A DNA stretch of 35,206 nucleotides from Candidatus Altimarinota bacterium (GTDB taxonomy: Bacteria; Patescibacteriota; JACMRA01). Below the pieces are notes generated by a model, which ran no database searches, was not told where the DNA came from, and saw only the letters and a program-made list of their open reading frames with translations. The position numbers and the translations under genes are program-made. Shown here piece by piece: positions 18,401-26,131 of the stretch (the first letter of the stretch is position 1; every line of letters begins with the position of its first letter). The stretch lies in the NCBI GenBank assembly GCA_012031925.1, contig JAAUSE010000006.1, forward strand, positions 1 to 35,206, in the 5' to 3' direction.

Positions 18401-18533
18401 GCTTTATAAAAGCTTTCTCCAGCTCCGCTTCACTTTGGTAAGAAGTAGCTCGCTCGGTGGTTGATATGTACTCACTCACCACAGTACTTTGCGGGTTTTC
18501 GGCAACAAGTTTATAATTATTATTTTGTGACAT
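15462..18533 (-). CDS. hsdR: Type I restriction enzyme R subunit
   Basis: This 1023-residue motor and nuclease cuts unmodified DNA after translocation. The N-terminal PD-(D/E)xK nuclease has D154 (RYDVTV), E168-x-K170 (VELK) and the following QINRY. The SF2 helicase has Walker A TTGSGKT (327-333), DECH (427-430) and FGFTGTP, with motifs V/VI in DILIVVNMFLTGFDATTLN and QAYSRTNR. The C-terminal part (about 750-1023) is helical and binds the methylase. Length and motifs are complete, so it should be active. It starts 8 bases after fic and is the last gene of the operon, probably driven by the promoter at 19682-19710 as well as by readthrough. Confidence 0.97.
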   Translation of the reverse strand: MSQNNNYKLVAENPQSTVVSEYISTTERATSYQSEAELEKAFIKQLQTQAYEYIALTTEQDLVTNLRRQLEKLNDIVFSDNEWKRFFESEIANPNQSIEDKTATIQEDHIKILLRDDGSSKNIYLIRKDTIHDNSLQVINQYATEEGRRANRYDVTVLVNGLPLIHVELKRRGVPIVEAFNQINRYKRESFWADSGLFEYVQLFVISNGTHTKYYSNTTRAEHIKEKGKTSSKKGRKTSNSFEFTSWWADATNRPITDLMDFAKTFFAKHTILQILTKYCVFTTDRLLLVMRPYQIVATERILNRIEISTNYKNLGTVEAGGFVWHTTGSGKTLTSFKTAQLASKLSYIDKVLFVVDRKDLDYQTMKEYDKFEKGAANSNTSTSVLKKQLENTESKIIITTIQKLDRFIGGNKGHEIFGGHMVIIFDECHRSQFGDMHQAITKAFKNYHLFGFTGTPIFAKNSTSGGLVNLRTTEQAFGEKLHTYTIVNAIADKNVLPFKVDYISTFKEAEDIQDKKVSDINREAVLSSPERLGNIVRYILEHFDQKTKRNSFYKVNDRRLAGFNSIFAVSSIDVAKKYYAEFKKQTVDLPSDKKLKVAVIYSFGVNEAESGEMADIMVDENSEDTSGLDVSSRDFLDSAIVDYNTMFKTSYDTSADKFQNYYKDISLRVKNREIDILIVVNMFLTGFDATTLNTLWVDKNLRLHGLVQAYSRTNRILNSVKTFGNIVCFRNLEQATNEAIALFGDKEASGIVLLKSFRDYYDGYVSENQQVRGYKNLVEELTSNFPVGKRILGEQNQKDFISLYGSLLRVRNILTTFDEFTGKELLTPRDIQDYHSIYIDLYNEYRQNSNVEKENVNDDIVFEMELIKQVEITIDFVLELIKKYHDSNTENKELLIDINKAIDSSVELRNKKELINQFIASLDVHANVDDDWREFVEKKKIEELYKIIEVENLDKEATLLYIKNAFKDGFVVTSGTSISKILPPISRFLQTGERTKKRETVLEKLTQYFNKFFDISGNNWNI

Positions 18534-18541
18534 ATATGATT

Positions 18542-19670
18542 TTAGTTTTTATTAAATATATCGATATAACGTTTGTATATATAAGATTTTCCGTATGTTT
18601 GCTCAATGTCTTTTACCTCAAGTATTCCAAGATCCACTAGTCTATTAATGACATTTTGAGAACCTTGTCTGCTAAAGCCCGTCCAATCCTGAATTGTAGA
18701 AATTTTTACAATTGGCAAAGAAAACAAATATGGTAAGACCGTAATAGCACTTTCGGAAGCTGTTTTATTTAAAGTTTGAATCTTTAGCATATCCTCATAC
18801 CTTAGAGCTGTAATTTGTTGAACTGTTTCTATAGCTTCTTTTGCTACAGTAATAACTCCATCAAGATAAAAATCAAGCCACTTTTCAATTTTACCTTCGT
18901 GATAGTCATTTAATCTATCGTAATATGTTTGTTTGTGTTGTTTGAAATAAGATGAGAGGTAAAGAGTGGGTCTTTCAAGTAGCTTTGAATGTAACAAAAA
19001 TAAAGTAATCAAAAGCCTTCCAGTTCTACCATTACCATCCAAAAAAGGATGAAGTGTTTCAAATTGTGCGTGAATTAACCCAGCTTTTACAACTAAGTTA
19101 TAACTATCACTAGCATGAATAAATTGTTCCAAATCTCCAAGTGCTTTAATGAGATCACCAGGTGAAGGCGGTACAAATTCGGCATTATTTAAGTTTGTCC
19201 CACCGATCCAATTTTGGCTTTTGCGAAAATTTCCTGGGTCACTATAATGGCTGGTGCGTGCGTCTTTCATCAAAACCTCGTGTAACTCAGTAATAAATCT
19301 AAGGGAAATGGGGAATTTTTTTAGTCTTTCAATTCCGTAGTTTATTGCTTCAATATAATGATAAATATCATCAACATCGTCGTTTCTGTTAATCAGCTGC
19401 GTCTGTGCTTCGTATTCAATCGCATCTATAAATGTTGCCCTAGTCCCCTCTATTTGGTTTGAATTAGTAGCATCTTTACGAATATACATGGAAATAAAAA
19501 ATCCATATCAGGTAATAAAAGTGTTGATCCATCCAATTTTCCAATAATTCTTGTGGCTTCATTTATTTTTGAGTCAATGAACTATTGAAAGTACCCAAAT
19601 TATGAGGTGGAAAGGGTTCGGGTAAAAAGGATTTGTAGCCCGTAGTTTGATTAATATATGTTCCGATCAT
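18542..19670 (-). CDS. fic: Fic-domain AMP-transferase with C-terminal winged helix (two frameshifts)
   Basis: The catalytic motif HPFLDGNGRTGR is complete, so the protein should transfer AMP (or a similar group) to a target hydroxyl. The inhibitory motif SNQIEG sits in the N-terminal part (a class II Fic layout), and a winged helix (ISTIQDWTGFSRQGSQNVIN) ends the protein. An ATG at 19487 gives only 315 residues. Adding one base at the A run 19496-19501 and one at the T run 19566-19570 extends it upstream to ATG 19670 (MIGTYINQTTGYKSFLPEP, FPPHNLGTFNSSL), about 376 residues, as in full-length relatives. A consensus promoter 5 bases before this ATG supports that start. It lies between hsdS and hsdR; Fic proteins are recurrent passengers of type I loci, role uncertain. 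Confidence 0.9.
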
Positions 19671-19681
19671 AAAACTTTTAA

Positions 19682-19710
19682 ATTATAAACATTGTAACCA
19701 AACTTGTCAA
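19682..19710 (-). promoter_or_regulatory. Perfect consensus promoter for fic-hsdR
   Basis: On the minus strand TTGACA (19705-19710), a 17-base spacer and TATAAT (19682-19687), the only full consensus match I found in the window. The predicted start at about 19675 lies 5 bases before ATG 19670. Confidence 0.8.
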
Positions 19711-19752
19711 CGATTTCTTAAAACTGTGGACATTGTAACCAAACTTGTCAAC
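19689..19752 (-). repeat. Duplicated 23-bp element at the fic promoter (possible operator)
   Basis: An identical 23-bp sequence lies at 19689-19711 and 19730-19752, 41 bp apart. The first copy covers the -35 box and spacer of the fic promoter. The second has the TTGACA but no -10 box after it, so it is not simply a second promoter. The 41-bp period, about four helical turns, would suit a regulator bound at two sites on one face. Confidence 0.75.
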
Positions 19753-19765
19753 TATTTTGCTGTAA

Positions 19766-20974
19766 CTATCTTGGGACATATTCTTGGAAAGTTAAAAGTA
19801 AATTGCGGTAATATTCGTATTGAGATCGTCGGGAACGGAGTTCGGCAGAGAGACCAATACTAATATCATTAACCAAGGCATCAAACTTGTCGAGAATTGC
19901 CACAATCCGCTCTTGTTCTGATAATGGAGGAATTGGGATTTTGAATTTTTCAATTACAGTCCTTGATAACCTTGGCACACTTGCCCTTCTAACTCTAGAG
20001 AAGAAAAAAATCTCTTCCTTTTTCAAGTAATAAAATAAATATTTATTGTTTAATGTATTAGGACAAATTAAAGTAAAACAATCATCTGCCGCCCAAAAAT
20101 CAATTTTACTATAACCAACTGACCCAGCTGCACCAGCAGTAATAATAAATGTTGTATTAGCGTTATTATTATTTTTTTCATAATATCCAAGTGGTATCAT
20201 ACTATTTTGATAAACTGGAAAATCACCAATTGGATTAAGTTGTTTTTTGACTACACGAACTCCTCTTTTTAGGTTCACAATTTCTCCTAAGGTTTTCCAT
20301 TCTGCGTCTTTTTGGCTTGACAATAATTGCTCGCGGTAATACTCATATTGTTTCTTACGAGCCTCTAGCTCTGCCTCTAGCTCTGCCTCTAGCTCTGCCT
20401 CTAGCTCTGTGAAGTTATCCAATATCCTCACTATTTCTTGTTGAACCAACATCGGCGGCACCGGAACCTTAAATTTCTTTAGTTGTGTCATAGGAATACT
20501 AACAACTGTAGAGCCAGCTGATAGCTCAATTATTTTGCGAAGTGTGGTAACTGAGCTAATATAATATAGTAAATACTTAGAATTTAGTTTTGCTTGATCT
20601 GGCTTAATCACATACACACCTTCCTTAACATTCCAATTTGTTGGTGCGGTTTGAACAAGAGCAGTTTTACCAATTGTACCTGTGCCAGAAAATAAAACAT
20701 CTCCGACCTCAAGATTTGAACGATTATTAATTAACTTTAACCCTTCATCATTTACTTTATCCGTTTTGTCTAAAAATAATATGTTTATACCACCCAACTC
20801 TCGAACAGTCATGTAATAATTTTTAGCATCAGCTGTATTCAATCTAAAATTATTTCGAGGATTTAAGCCAGTTTTTAAAGATAATATTACCTCGCCAAGC
20901 TTCTTAAACTCGACCCCATCAGGACAAAGCTGGTTGATAAGTGTTTGTAAATGAGGTTGATGCTTTGGTGTCAT
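19766..20974 (-). CDS. hsdS: Type I restriction specificity subunit
   Basis: This 402-residue protein has two target recognition domains, each followed by a conserved helix. TRD1 is about residues 20-180 (opens FKKLGEVILSLKTGLNPR, ends KFKVPVPPMLVQQEIVRILD). TRD2 is about 225-370 (opens WKTLGEIVNLKRGVRV, ends KFKIPIPPLSEQERIVAILD). Each half recognises one side of a split DNA site and docks a methylase. The central helix holds four ELEA repeats before RKKQYEYYREQLL, the arrangement known in the EcoR124 family. It starts 3 bases after the OLD-like gene stop. Both halves look intact. Confidence 0.95.
   Translation of the reverse strand: MTPKHQPHLQTLINQLCPDGVEFKKLGEVILSLKTGLNPRNNFRLNTADAKNYYMTVRELGGINILFLDKTDKVNDEGLKLINNRSNLEVGDVLFSGTGTIGKTALVQTAPTNWNVKEGVYVIKPDQAKLNSKYLLYYISSVTTLRKIIELSAGSTVVSIPMTQLKKFKVPVPPMLVQQEIVRILDNFTELEAELEAELEAELEARKKQYEYYREQLLSSQKDAEWKTLGEIVNLKRGVRVVKKQLNPIGDFPVYQNSMIPLGYYEKNNNNANTTFIITAGAAGSVGYSKIDFWAADDCFTLICPNTLNNKYLFYYLKKEEIFFFSRVRRASVPRLSRTVIEKFKIPIPPLSEQERIVAILDKFDALVNDISIGLSAELRSRRSQYEYYRNLLLTFQEYVPR
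20361..20408 (-). repeat. Four 12-bp repeats encoding ELEA in the HsdS spacer
   Basis: Four exact head-to-tail copies of GCCTCTAGCTCT (plus strand) encode ELEA units in the helix between the two recognition domains. In EcoR124-type enzymes the count of such 4-residue units sets the length of the unspecific gap in the DNA site. Slippage would keep the frame. Confidence 0.92.
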
Positions 20975-20977
20975 ATA

Positions 20978-22617
20978 CTAAAATGGCATTTCAAAATCTA
21001 TATTTGTTTGAGGAATTGACGGCAAGTTTTCATACGTCTCTTTTTCATCATTACTTGAAAAAAGCAGAAAGTTTTTTAATACAGTTAAATCATTAGGTAT
21101 TTGATCAATTTTTATATTTTTAGCCCAATTTAAAGCATTTAATACTTTTTCCTTTTTTGTAGAAGAGTAGCCACATACAGTTTCAAAATCATAATCTAAT
21201 GGAATAGTTTTGTTCGAAATTTCTTCTTTTGTTAAATTTTCTAAAATCTTGTCAGTTGATTTCTTAGCTAAGTTCCTTGCATCCTCACTCTTTTTTGGAT
21301 CTTGATCGGTATCATATATTACTAAAAAATCAGAAATTCCAAGAAATTTACACACTTTTATAAAAAAAGGTATAAGATCTTTAGACTGGCAGTTTACTAT
21401 TGTGTAATTTATCTTTTTATTTTCTAACAAAACTTCAATTACATAAGGCAATGATTTTTCCTCAGTTTCACCCTCAACTAAAATCACCTTATCTGCAAAG
21501 AAAAGCTCATTTCGTTCATATGAAAATTTGGTTAGCAAATGTACTTTATTTTTTTCATTTTCATCAACTAATTCTGACAAGCTTCCTTGATTTGTCTTAT
21601 ATGTTCCATTAGCTCCTTTTTTTAACATTATTATGTTGTTTGCGTTATTTATTGATAAAAATAATGGTGAATGTGTGGTGTAAAATATCTGTGAGTTTTG
21701 AGAAATTTCGATAAAGGATTCATATAAACTTCTTTGAGCATTAGGAAATAAATACAATTCAGGTTCTTCAAATCCAAAAATTATATTTCCATTGCAATAT
21801 TTTGAATAAGCCTGAAAAATGGAAATAAGGACTAGGTTTTGTGTACCTGAACCGATTTCATTTATATTAAATATTTGATTACCTTCTTCAATTTGAATTT
21901 GCAAAGTTTTATAATACCATAAAGGATCATAAATATCTAGCTTTAAATTACAATGATTAGCATGTCCGTTTAAGTTACTATCCATTTTTTCCTTTAAAAT
22001 TGATTTAAATTTTGTGAAGGAGTATTTATTAGTTGCGTCTCCATCCAATAATTCTAACGGTTCTTTCATCAACTCCTTAAACTTACCTTCGTTCTCAATA
22101 TTTGTTCGAAAGTCTTCATCAATCTTTTTAAGAATTTTTCCAAGTAAAGTCCATTGGCTAATTGCGGTTTGTTTTTCAAGATTTCTATCAGCTGGTATGC
22201 AAATAAAGCTTATCTTACTTCTTATTTCCCCATTTCCATAAAACTCATTATCATTTTCATCATAAACTAAAAATTTAATTGAATTTCCACCATTATTATT
22301 AGTGCATGTAAGTTTAAACCTAGTTATTTCAACATTTCTTTTACTACCAGAAGTTGGTGTCAGATATACGCTTTCTAATTTTTGATCAAAAGAAATTTCG
22401 ATTTCAATTGTATTATTTGTGTCTCTGTTGTAAAAATCATCTCTTTTTAAAAAGCTCTTTCAGTGGGGTATGTTTCACCAAGTAAAATATTTATAGCTTT
22501 AAGAATATTAGATTTTCCACTACTATTTGCACCTACCAAAGCACATAATTCTGAAGGATCAAAGTCAATATTCTTTATCGATTTGAAATTTTTAATTTTT
22601 ATGTTTTTAATTTTCAT
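20978..22617 (-). CDS. OLD-family ATPase with C-terminal TOPRIM nuclease domain (one frameshift)
   Basis: The full protein is about 546 residues. It starts MKIKNIKIKNFKSIKNIDF with Walker A GANSSGKS (29-36). The frame breaks at the A run 22449-22453; one added base joins LLGETYPTERAF to LKRDDFYNRDTNN. Then come an ABC signature region (INEIGSGTQNLVL, near 250), Walker B IIFGFEEPELYLFP (about 277-290), a TTHSP switch, and a TOPRIM domain with VEGETEEKS (about 378) and YDTDQD (about 435). This is the layout of OLD nucleases and of the GajA subunit of Gabija; PARIS splits or fuses similar parts. No UvrD-like GajB is present. Its place between hsdM and hsdS, with 3-base gaps on both sides, means it is made together with the modification enzyme. 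Confidence 0.87.
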
Positions 22618-22620
22618 ATT

Positions 22621-24183
22621 CTAATTATTTCCTTCAATTTCCTTAACAATCTCATTAATAGCAATTCTAAGTTTGCTTTGTTTGGTTACTATTTGCTCAA
22701 TTTGGGCGTTTAGTACTGTAATATCAATTACCTCGCGGGTGTCTTTTTGCTCCACATAACTAGATACTGATAAATTGTAGTCGTTTTCGCCAATTAATTT
22801 GTTATCCACTAGCTTCGCGAAATGCTCTACATCTTCTCGCTTGGTAAATACTTCCAAAACTTGTTGACGATTAACTTCACTAAGTTTGTTTTTGTTGCCT
22901 CCGCGTACAAATGAACTAGAAGCATCTATAAATAAAGTTTTGTTGTCACTCTTGGATTTTTTGAGCACTACGATACACGTGGCGATTGTCGTCCCAAAAA
23001 ACAAATCGGGTGGAAGTTGAATTACCGCGTCCACGTAATTATTGTCTATCAAGTATTTACGGATTTTACCTTCTGCTCCACCACGATACAGAACACCTGG
23101 AAACTCAACTATTGCCGCCGTGCCGCTAGTTGAGAGCCATTTAAGCATATGCAAGGTAAACGCCAAATCAGCTTTGCTTTTGGGTGCGAGTACTCCAGCA
23201 AGTGAAAACCTAGGATCGTTGATCATGATTGGGTTACTATCTCCGTCCCACTTGATAGAATAGGGCGGATTAGACACAATAGCGTCAAATGGTTCGTCGT
23301 CCCAGTGTTTGGGATCAAGCAACGTATCACCATGAGCAATGTCAAATTTTTCGTAATTCACGTCATGCAAAAACATATTAATACGACACAAGTTATAGGT
23401 GGTGAGGTTGATCTCTTGACCATAAAACCCACCTCTTACATTATCTTTACCCAACACTTTGGCAAATTTGAGCAGCAAAGAACCAGACCCACAACAAGGA
23501 TCGTACACTTTATTAACTTCGGTTTTACCAACGGTAGTAATTTCGGCTAACAACTCACTTACTTCTTGCGGAGTGTAGTATTCTCCACCACTTTTACCTG
23601 CATTAGAGGCGTACATGGCCATCAAATATTCATACGCATCACCAAAAGCATCTATGGTATTATCGGCATATTCGCCCAATTTTAATTGACCAATCGCTTC
23701 CAAAAGTTTCACAAGTTGCTGGTTTCGCCGTTCTACAGTCGCCCCAAGTTTATTGGAATTAACATCGAGGTCATCAAAAAGTCCTTTTAAGTCTTCTTCA
23801 CTACTTGAGCCTTTGGCAGATAACTCAATATTATTAAAAACTGTTGTTAAGGTTTCGTTGAGATTGGAATCGGCGGGTGCCTTTTTACGTACATTTACAA
23901 AAAGTTCACTTGGCAAAATATAAAAACCTTTATCCGCCAACGTTTCAGTTCGCCCAAATTCCGCTGCTTCATCGGTAATGTTGGCATAATTGAATTCGGG
24001 GTGTAATTTTTGTTCTTCCTTATTAATATAGTTGGTAAGATTTTCACTTATAAAACGATAAAACAACATTCCAAGTACGTATTGTTTAAAGTCCCACCCA
24101 TCAATACTTCCACGTAAATCGTTTGCAATTTGCCAAATAGCTCTGTGAAGCTCGGCTCTTTCCTGTTCTTTGTGGTTGTTCAT
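22621..24183 (-). CDS. hsdM: Type I DNA N6-adenine methyltransferase M subunit
   Basis: This 520-residue protein has a helical HsdM N-terminal domain (WQIANDLRGSIDGWDFKQYV) and a class I methylase fold with motif I YDPCCGSGSLL (about 226-236) and the catalytic NPPY (about 306-309, in IVSNPPYSIKW). It transfers methyl from S-adenosylmethionine to adenine and protects host DNA; with HsdS it forms the core to which HsdR binds. It is the first gene of the defence operon. Upstream is TTGACA (24234-24239) without a convincing -10, so the promoter is unclear. Confidence 0.96.
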   Translation of the reverse strand: MNNHKEQERAELHRAIWQIANDLRGSIDGWDFKQYVLGMLFYRFISENLTNYINKEEQKLHPEFNYANITDEAAEFGRTETLADKGFYILPSELFVNVRKKAPADSNLNETLTTVFNNIELSAKGSSSEEDLKGLFDDLDVNSNKLGATVERRNQQLVKLLEAIGQLKLGEYADNTIDAFGDAYEYLMAMYASNAGKSGGEYYTPQEVSELLAEITTVGKTEVNKVYDPCCGSGSLLLKFAKVLGKDNVRGGFYGQEINLTTYNLCRINMFLHDVNYEKFDIAHGDTLLDPKHWDDEPFDAIVSNPPYSIKWDGDSNPIMINDPRFSLAGVLAPKSKADLAFTLHMLKWLSTSGTAAIVEFPGVLYRGGAEGKIRKYLIDNNYVDAVIQLPPDLFFGTTIATCIVVLKKSKSDNKTLFIDASSSFVRGGNKNKLSEVNRQQVLEVFTKREDVEHFAKLVDNKLIGENDYNLSVSSYVEQKDTREVIDITVLNAQIEQIVTKQSKLRIAINEIVKEIEGNN

Positions 24184-24301
24184 ATATCTTGTACAATGAT
24201 TATTGTTTTAAATAAGCAGCAATTAGGGATAGTTGTCAACATTGATGTCTGTATTGTTTTCAAATGAAAAAACATGATTGATTATAGTACTGCACAAGTA
24301 C

Positions 24302-24331
24302 TTGACATTTTTGATTTTATTGAGCTATATT
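24302..24331 (+). promoter_or_regulatory. Promoter for 24359-24682
   Basis: TTGACA (24302-24307), an 18-base spacer and TATATT (24326-24331). The predicted start near 24338 rules out the upstream TTG at 24278 and supports ATG 24359. Confidence 0.6.
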
Positions 24332-24358
24332 TTAGTTAACTTATTAGTGGACAAAAGC

Positions 24359-24682
24359 ATGGATTCAAGTCTTGACGTTATTGCTATCTTGGATCAGGTT
24401 ACAAATACTGAAGGTGTAAGCTATGCGGTGTTTATAACCAGTATGACCGCAGTTTTAGCTTCATTCATCGCAGTAATTGGAGTATTATCGCTTATGGTAA
24501 ATAATCAATTCAATAAAATTGACGAACGACTAATTAGAATGGAGGATAAACACGACAAAACTAATGATAAAATTGATAAAACCAATGAAAGTTTATTTTT
24601 GATCAAAGCTCACTTGGGGATTATCCGAGTAGAAGAAAAATCAAATCCCAAACCAGTTAACTCAGAAAATTCAAAAGAATAA
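24359..24682 (+). CDS. Small membrane protein with coiled-coil tail
   Basis: From ATG 24359 this 107-residue protein has one hydrophobic helix (about residues 23-48, YAVFITSMTAVLASFIAVIG) and then a repetitive charged coiled coil (NKIDERLIRMEDKHDKTND, KIDKTNES). The tail is hydrophilic. Family unknown; the shape is like small phage or tether proteins. It is divergent from hsdM, 175 bases away, and has its own promoter and terminator, so it is an independent unit. Confidence 0.6.
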   Translation: MDSSLDVIAILDQVTNTEGVSYAVFITSMTAVLASFIAVIGVLSLMVNNQFNKIDERLIRMEDKHDKTNDKIDKTNESLFLIKAHLGIIRVEEKSNPKPVNSENSKE

Positions 24683-24697
24683 TCATATTCACCACTC

Positions 24698-24727
24698 TAG
24701 CTAAGCTTAACAACTTGGCTATTTTTT
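24698..24727 (+). terminator. Rho-independent terminator after 24359-24682
   Basis: TAGCTAAG (24698-24705) pairs with CTTGGCTA (24714-24721, one G-T pair), followed by six T (24722-24727). Confidence 0.78.
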
Positions 24728-24757
24728 ATGATAAAATTTTTATTACCCTCATTAACT

Positions 24758-25516
24758 TTAGCTAATGCGCATTATTTTTTCTAACTTGCGGCCTTTGGCC
24801 AGTTCGTCCACCAATTTATCCAGATACCTTGCCTTTTGTGTTAACGGGTTTTTGATTTCTTCGACGCGGTAGCCACAAATAACACCTGTAATCAGTTGGG
24901 CATTTAGGTTTAGTGTTGCCTGCTTAAAAAAGGTTTCAAAAGTAGCATTGTTTGCAATGAGTTCGTGCAACTTGTTTTCACCATGGCCAGTAAGCCATTC
25001 AATTACTTGGTGCAGTTCAGCTTTTGTCCTGCCTTTTTTCTCAACTTTTGTAACGTAATGCGGATACACCGAAGCAAATGTCATTTTTGCAATTCGCTCA
25101 TCATGTATACTTGTATTGTTCATATTTTCTAGTTTTTCCAATTTACCTTTTCGTTTAACAATATTTTTATAGTCCCATTGAATTTCAATTGATTTTTGAA
25201 GCCATCTTTTCAAATCATTTTCATCAATTTCTAAAATACTATTATAAAATATAGACGCGTCTTTGAACTTTTTCCCTCTCACATTTAGTTTCACTTCTTC
25301 AAAATCAGCCCCACTCCAAAACATCAATCTAATTCCTAGCTTTTGTTTACTATATCCCACGATAGGGTTCCCTTCCAAAAACCAAACTGGATGACCATGC
25401 CATATTTTATTGTCAGATTTTGGTAAATTATTTGAAATAATCTGATATAACTTATTGCATATATCTTTTTCAGATTCTAATAAATTATTGTTGTATTCTG
25501 TTATTGTTTGAGGCAT
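24758..25516 (-). CDS. DUF1801-like domain fused to DUF2200
   Basis: From ATG 25516 (MPQTITEYNNNLLESEKDIC) the protein has about 252 residues. Residues 1-125 form a DUF1801/YdhG-like domain (SNNLPKSDNKIWHGHPVWFL, RLMFWSGADFEEV). Residues 128-252 form a complete DUF2200 domain (AKMTFASVYPHYVTKVEKKG, RTKAELHQVIEWLTGHGENK, GVICGYRVEEIKNPL, RYLDKLVDELAKG). Each is usually a free-standing protein of unknown role. The junction KLEKLEN-MNNTSIHDERIAK looks like two genes joined in frame, with the usual DUF2200 start Met inside. A single added base there would split them, so the fusion could be a sequencing effect. Confidence 0.78.
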   Translation of the reverse strand: MPQTITEYNNNLLESEKDICNKLYQIISNNLPKSDNKIWHGHPVWFLEGNPIVGYSKQKLGIRLMFWSGADFEEVKLNVRGKKFKDASIFYNSILEIDENDLKRWLQKSIEIQWDYKNIVKRKGKLEKLENMNNTSIHDERIAKMTFASVYPHYVTKVEKKGRTKAELHQVIEWLTGHGENKLHELIANNATFETFFKQATLNLNAQLITGVICGYRVEEIKNPLTQKARYLDKLVDELAKGRKLEKIMRIS

Positions 25517-25541
25517 AATTAATATGTATTCTAAAATTATT

Positions 25542-26036
25542 CTATAGGTATTTTTCGATGTCACTATATTTTTTTCCTGCAAGTACTCCTGCTGCTAATG
25601 AGTTTTGTTGAGTGATTTCTTTTTTGATATCGTACCTTGACAAGTCAAGTTCTTTTACTTCCTCTTCCCATTCAATATCCATCACTTTGAGTGGAGCAAG
25701 ATCACCCAAATACTCATCTATTTCTATGGTGTAGCCATTAAACCTTTTGGAGTAGCGAGTTTTTTCTAGCACATTTCCAATTAAGTTTTTTTCCAAAAAC
25801 CCATATTCGTAGTCAATTAAATTGATAGTTTCCTCAACCATAGTTGAGAGATCTCCTGAAGTTTTAGGATATTTTTTGGTCATAAAAAGCTTCTCACCAC
25901 GCTTGCGCAGTCGTATCATTGGATGATCTGCATCTGGGGGCAAATAAGTATCTTTGGTATATTCCTTTTTCCAATCATCAAGATTATCTGGTATAGAATT
26001 CAACAAATATGTTGATTCATTTTCGATTTCATACAT
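25542..26036 (-). CDS. CYTH-domain protein (triphosphate tunnel metalloenzyme family)
   Basis: From ATG 26036 the 164-residue protein begins YEIENESTYLL, close to the ExExK signature of the family (the K is E here). It continues with basic tunnel strands (MIRLRKRGEKLFMTKKYP), an acidic pair (MVEETINLIDYEYGFL), and TRYSKRFNGYTIEIDEYLGD and a final acidic strand. CYTH enzymes hydrolyse inorganic triphosphate or thiamine triphosphate, or make cAMP. The altered signature leaves activity open. It lies 25 bases upstream of the DUF1801-DUF2200 gene, same strand. Confidence 0.78.
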   Translation of the reverse strand: MYEIENESTYLLNSIPDNLDDWKKEYTKDTYLPPDADHPMIRLRKRGEKLFMTKKYPKTSGDLSTMVEETINLIDYEYGFLEKNLIGNVLEKTRYSKRFNGYTIEIDEYLGDLAPLKVMDIEWEEEVKELDLSRYDIKKEITQQNSLAAGVLAGKKYSDIEKYL

Positions 26037-26131
26037 AAAAAACAAATGATGTAATTATTAGTCTATGTCAAATTAGCATACTTAAAATACTTAGATATAT
26101 TTACTATATCTTGAAAACTTTCACTAAGAAT

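Noticed and set aside
19689-19752. The 23-bp repeat pair as a mini-CRISPR or insertion-sequence end
   Set aside because: Two copies only, direct orientation, located on a promoter with a perfect -35; an operator or promoter duplication is the simpler reading.
20978-22617. Complete Gabija system
   Set aside because: The ATPase-TOPRIM protein is GajA-like, but no UvrD-like GajB helicase is encoded in the window.
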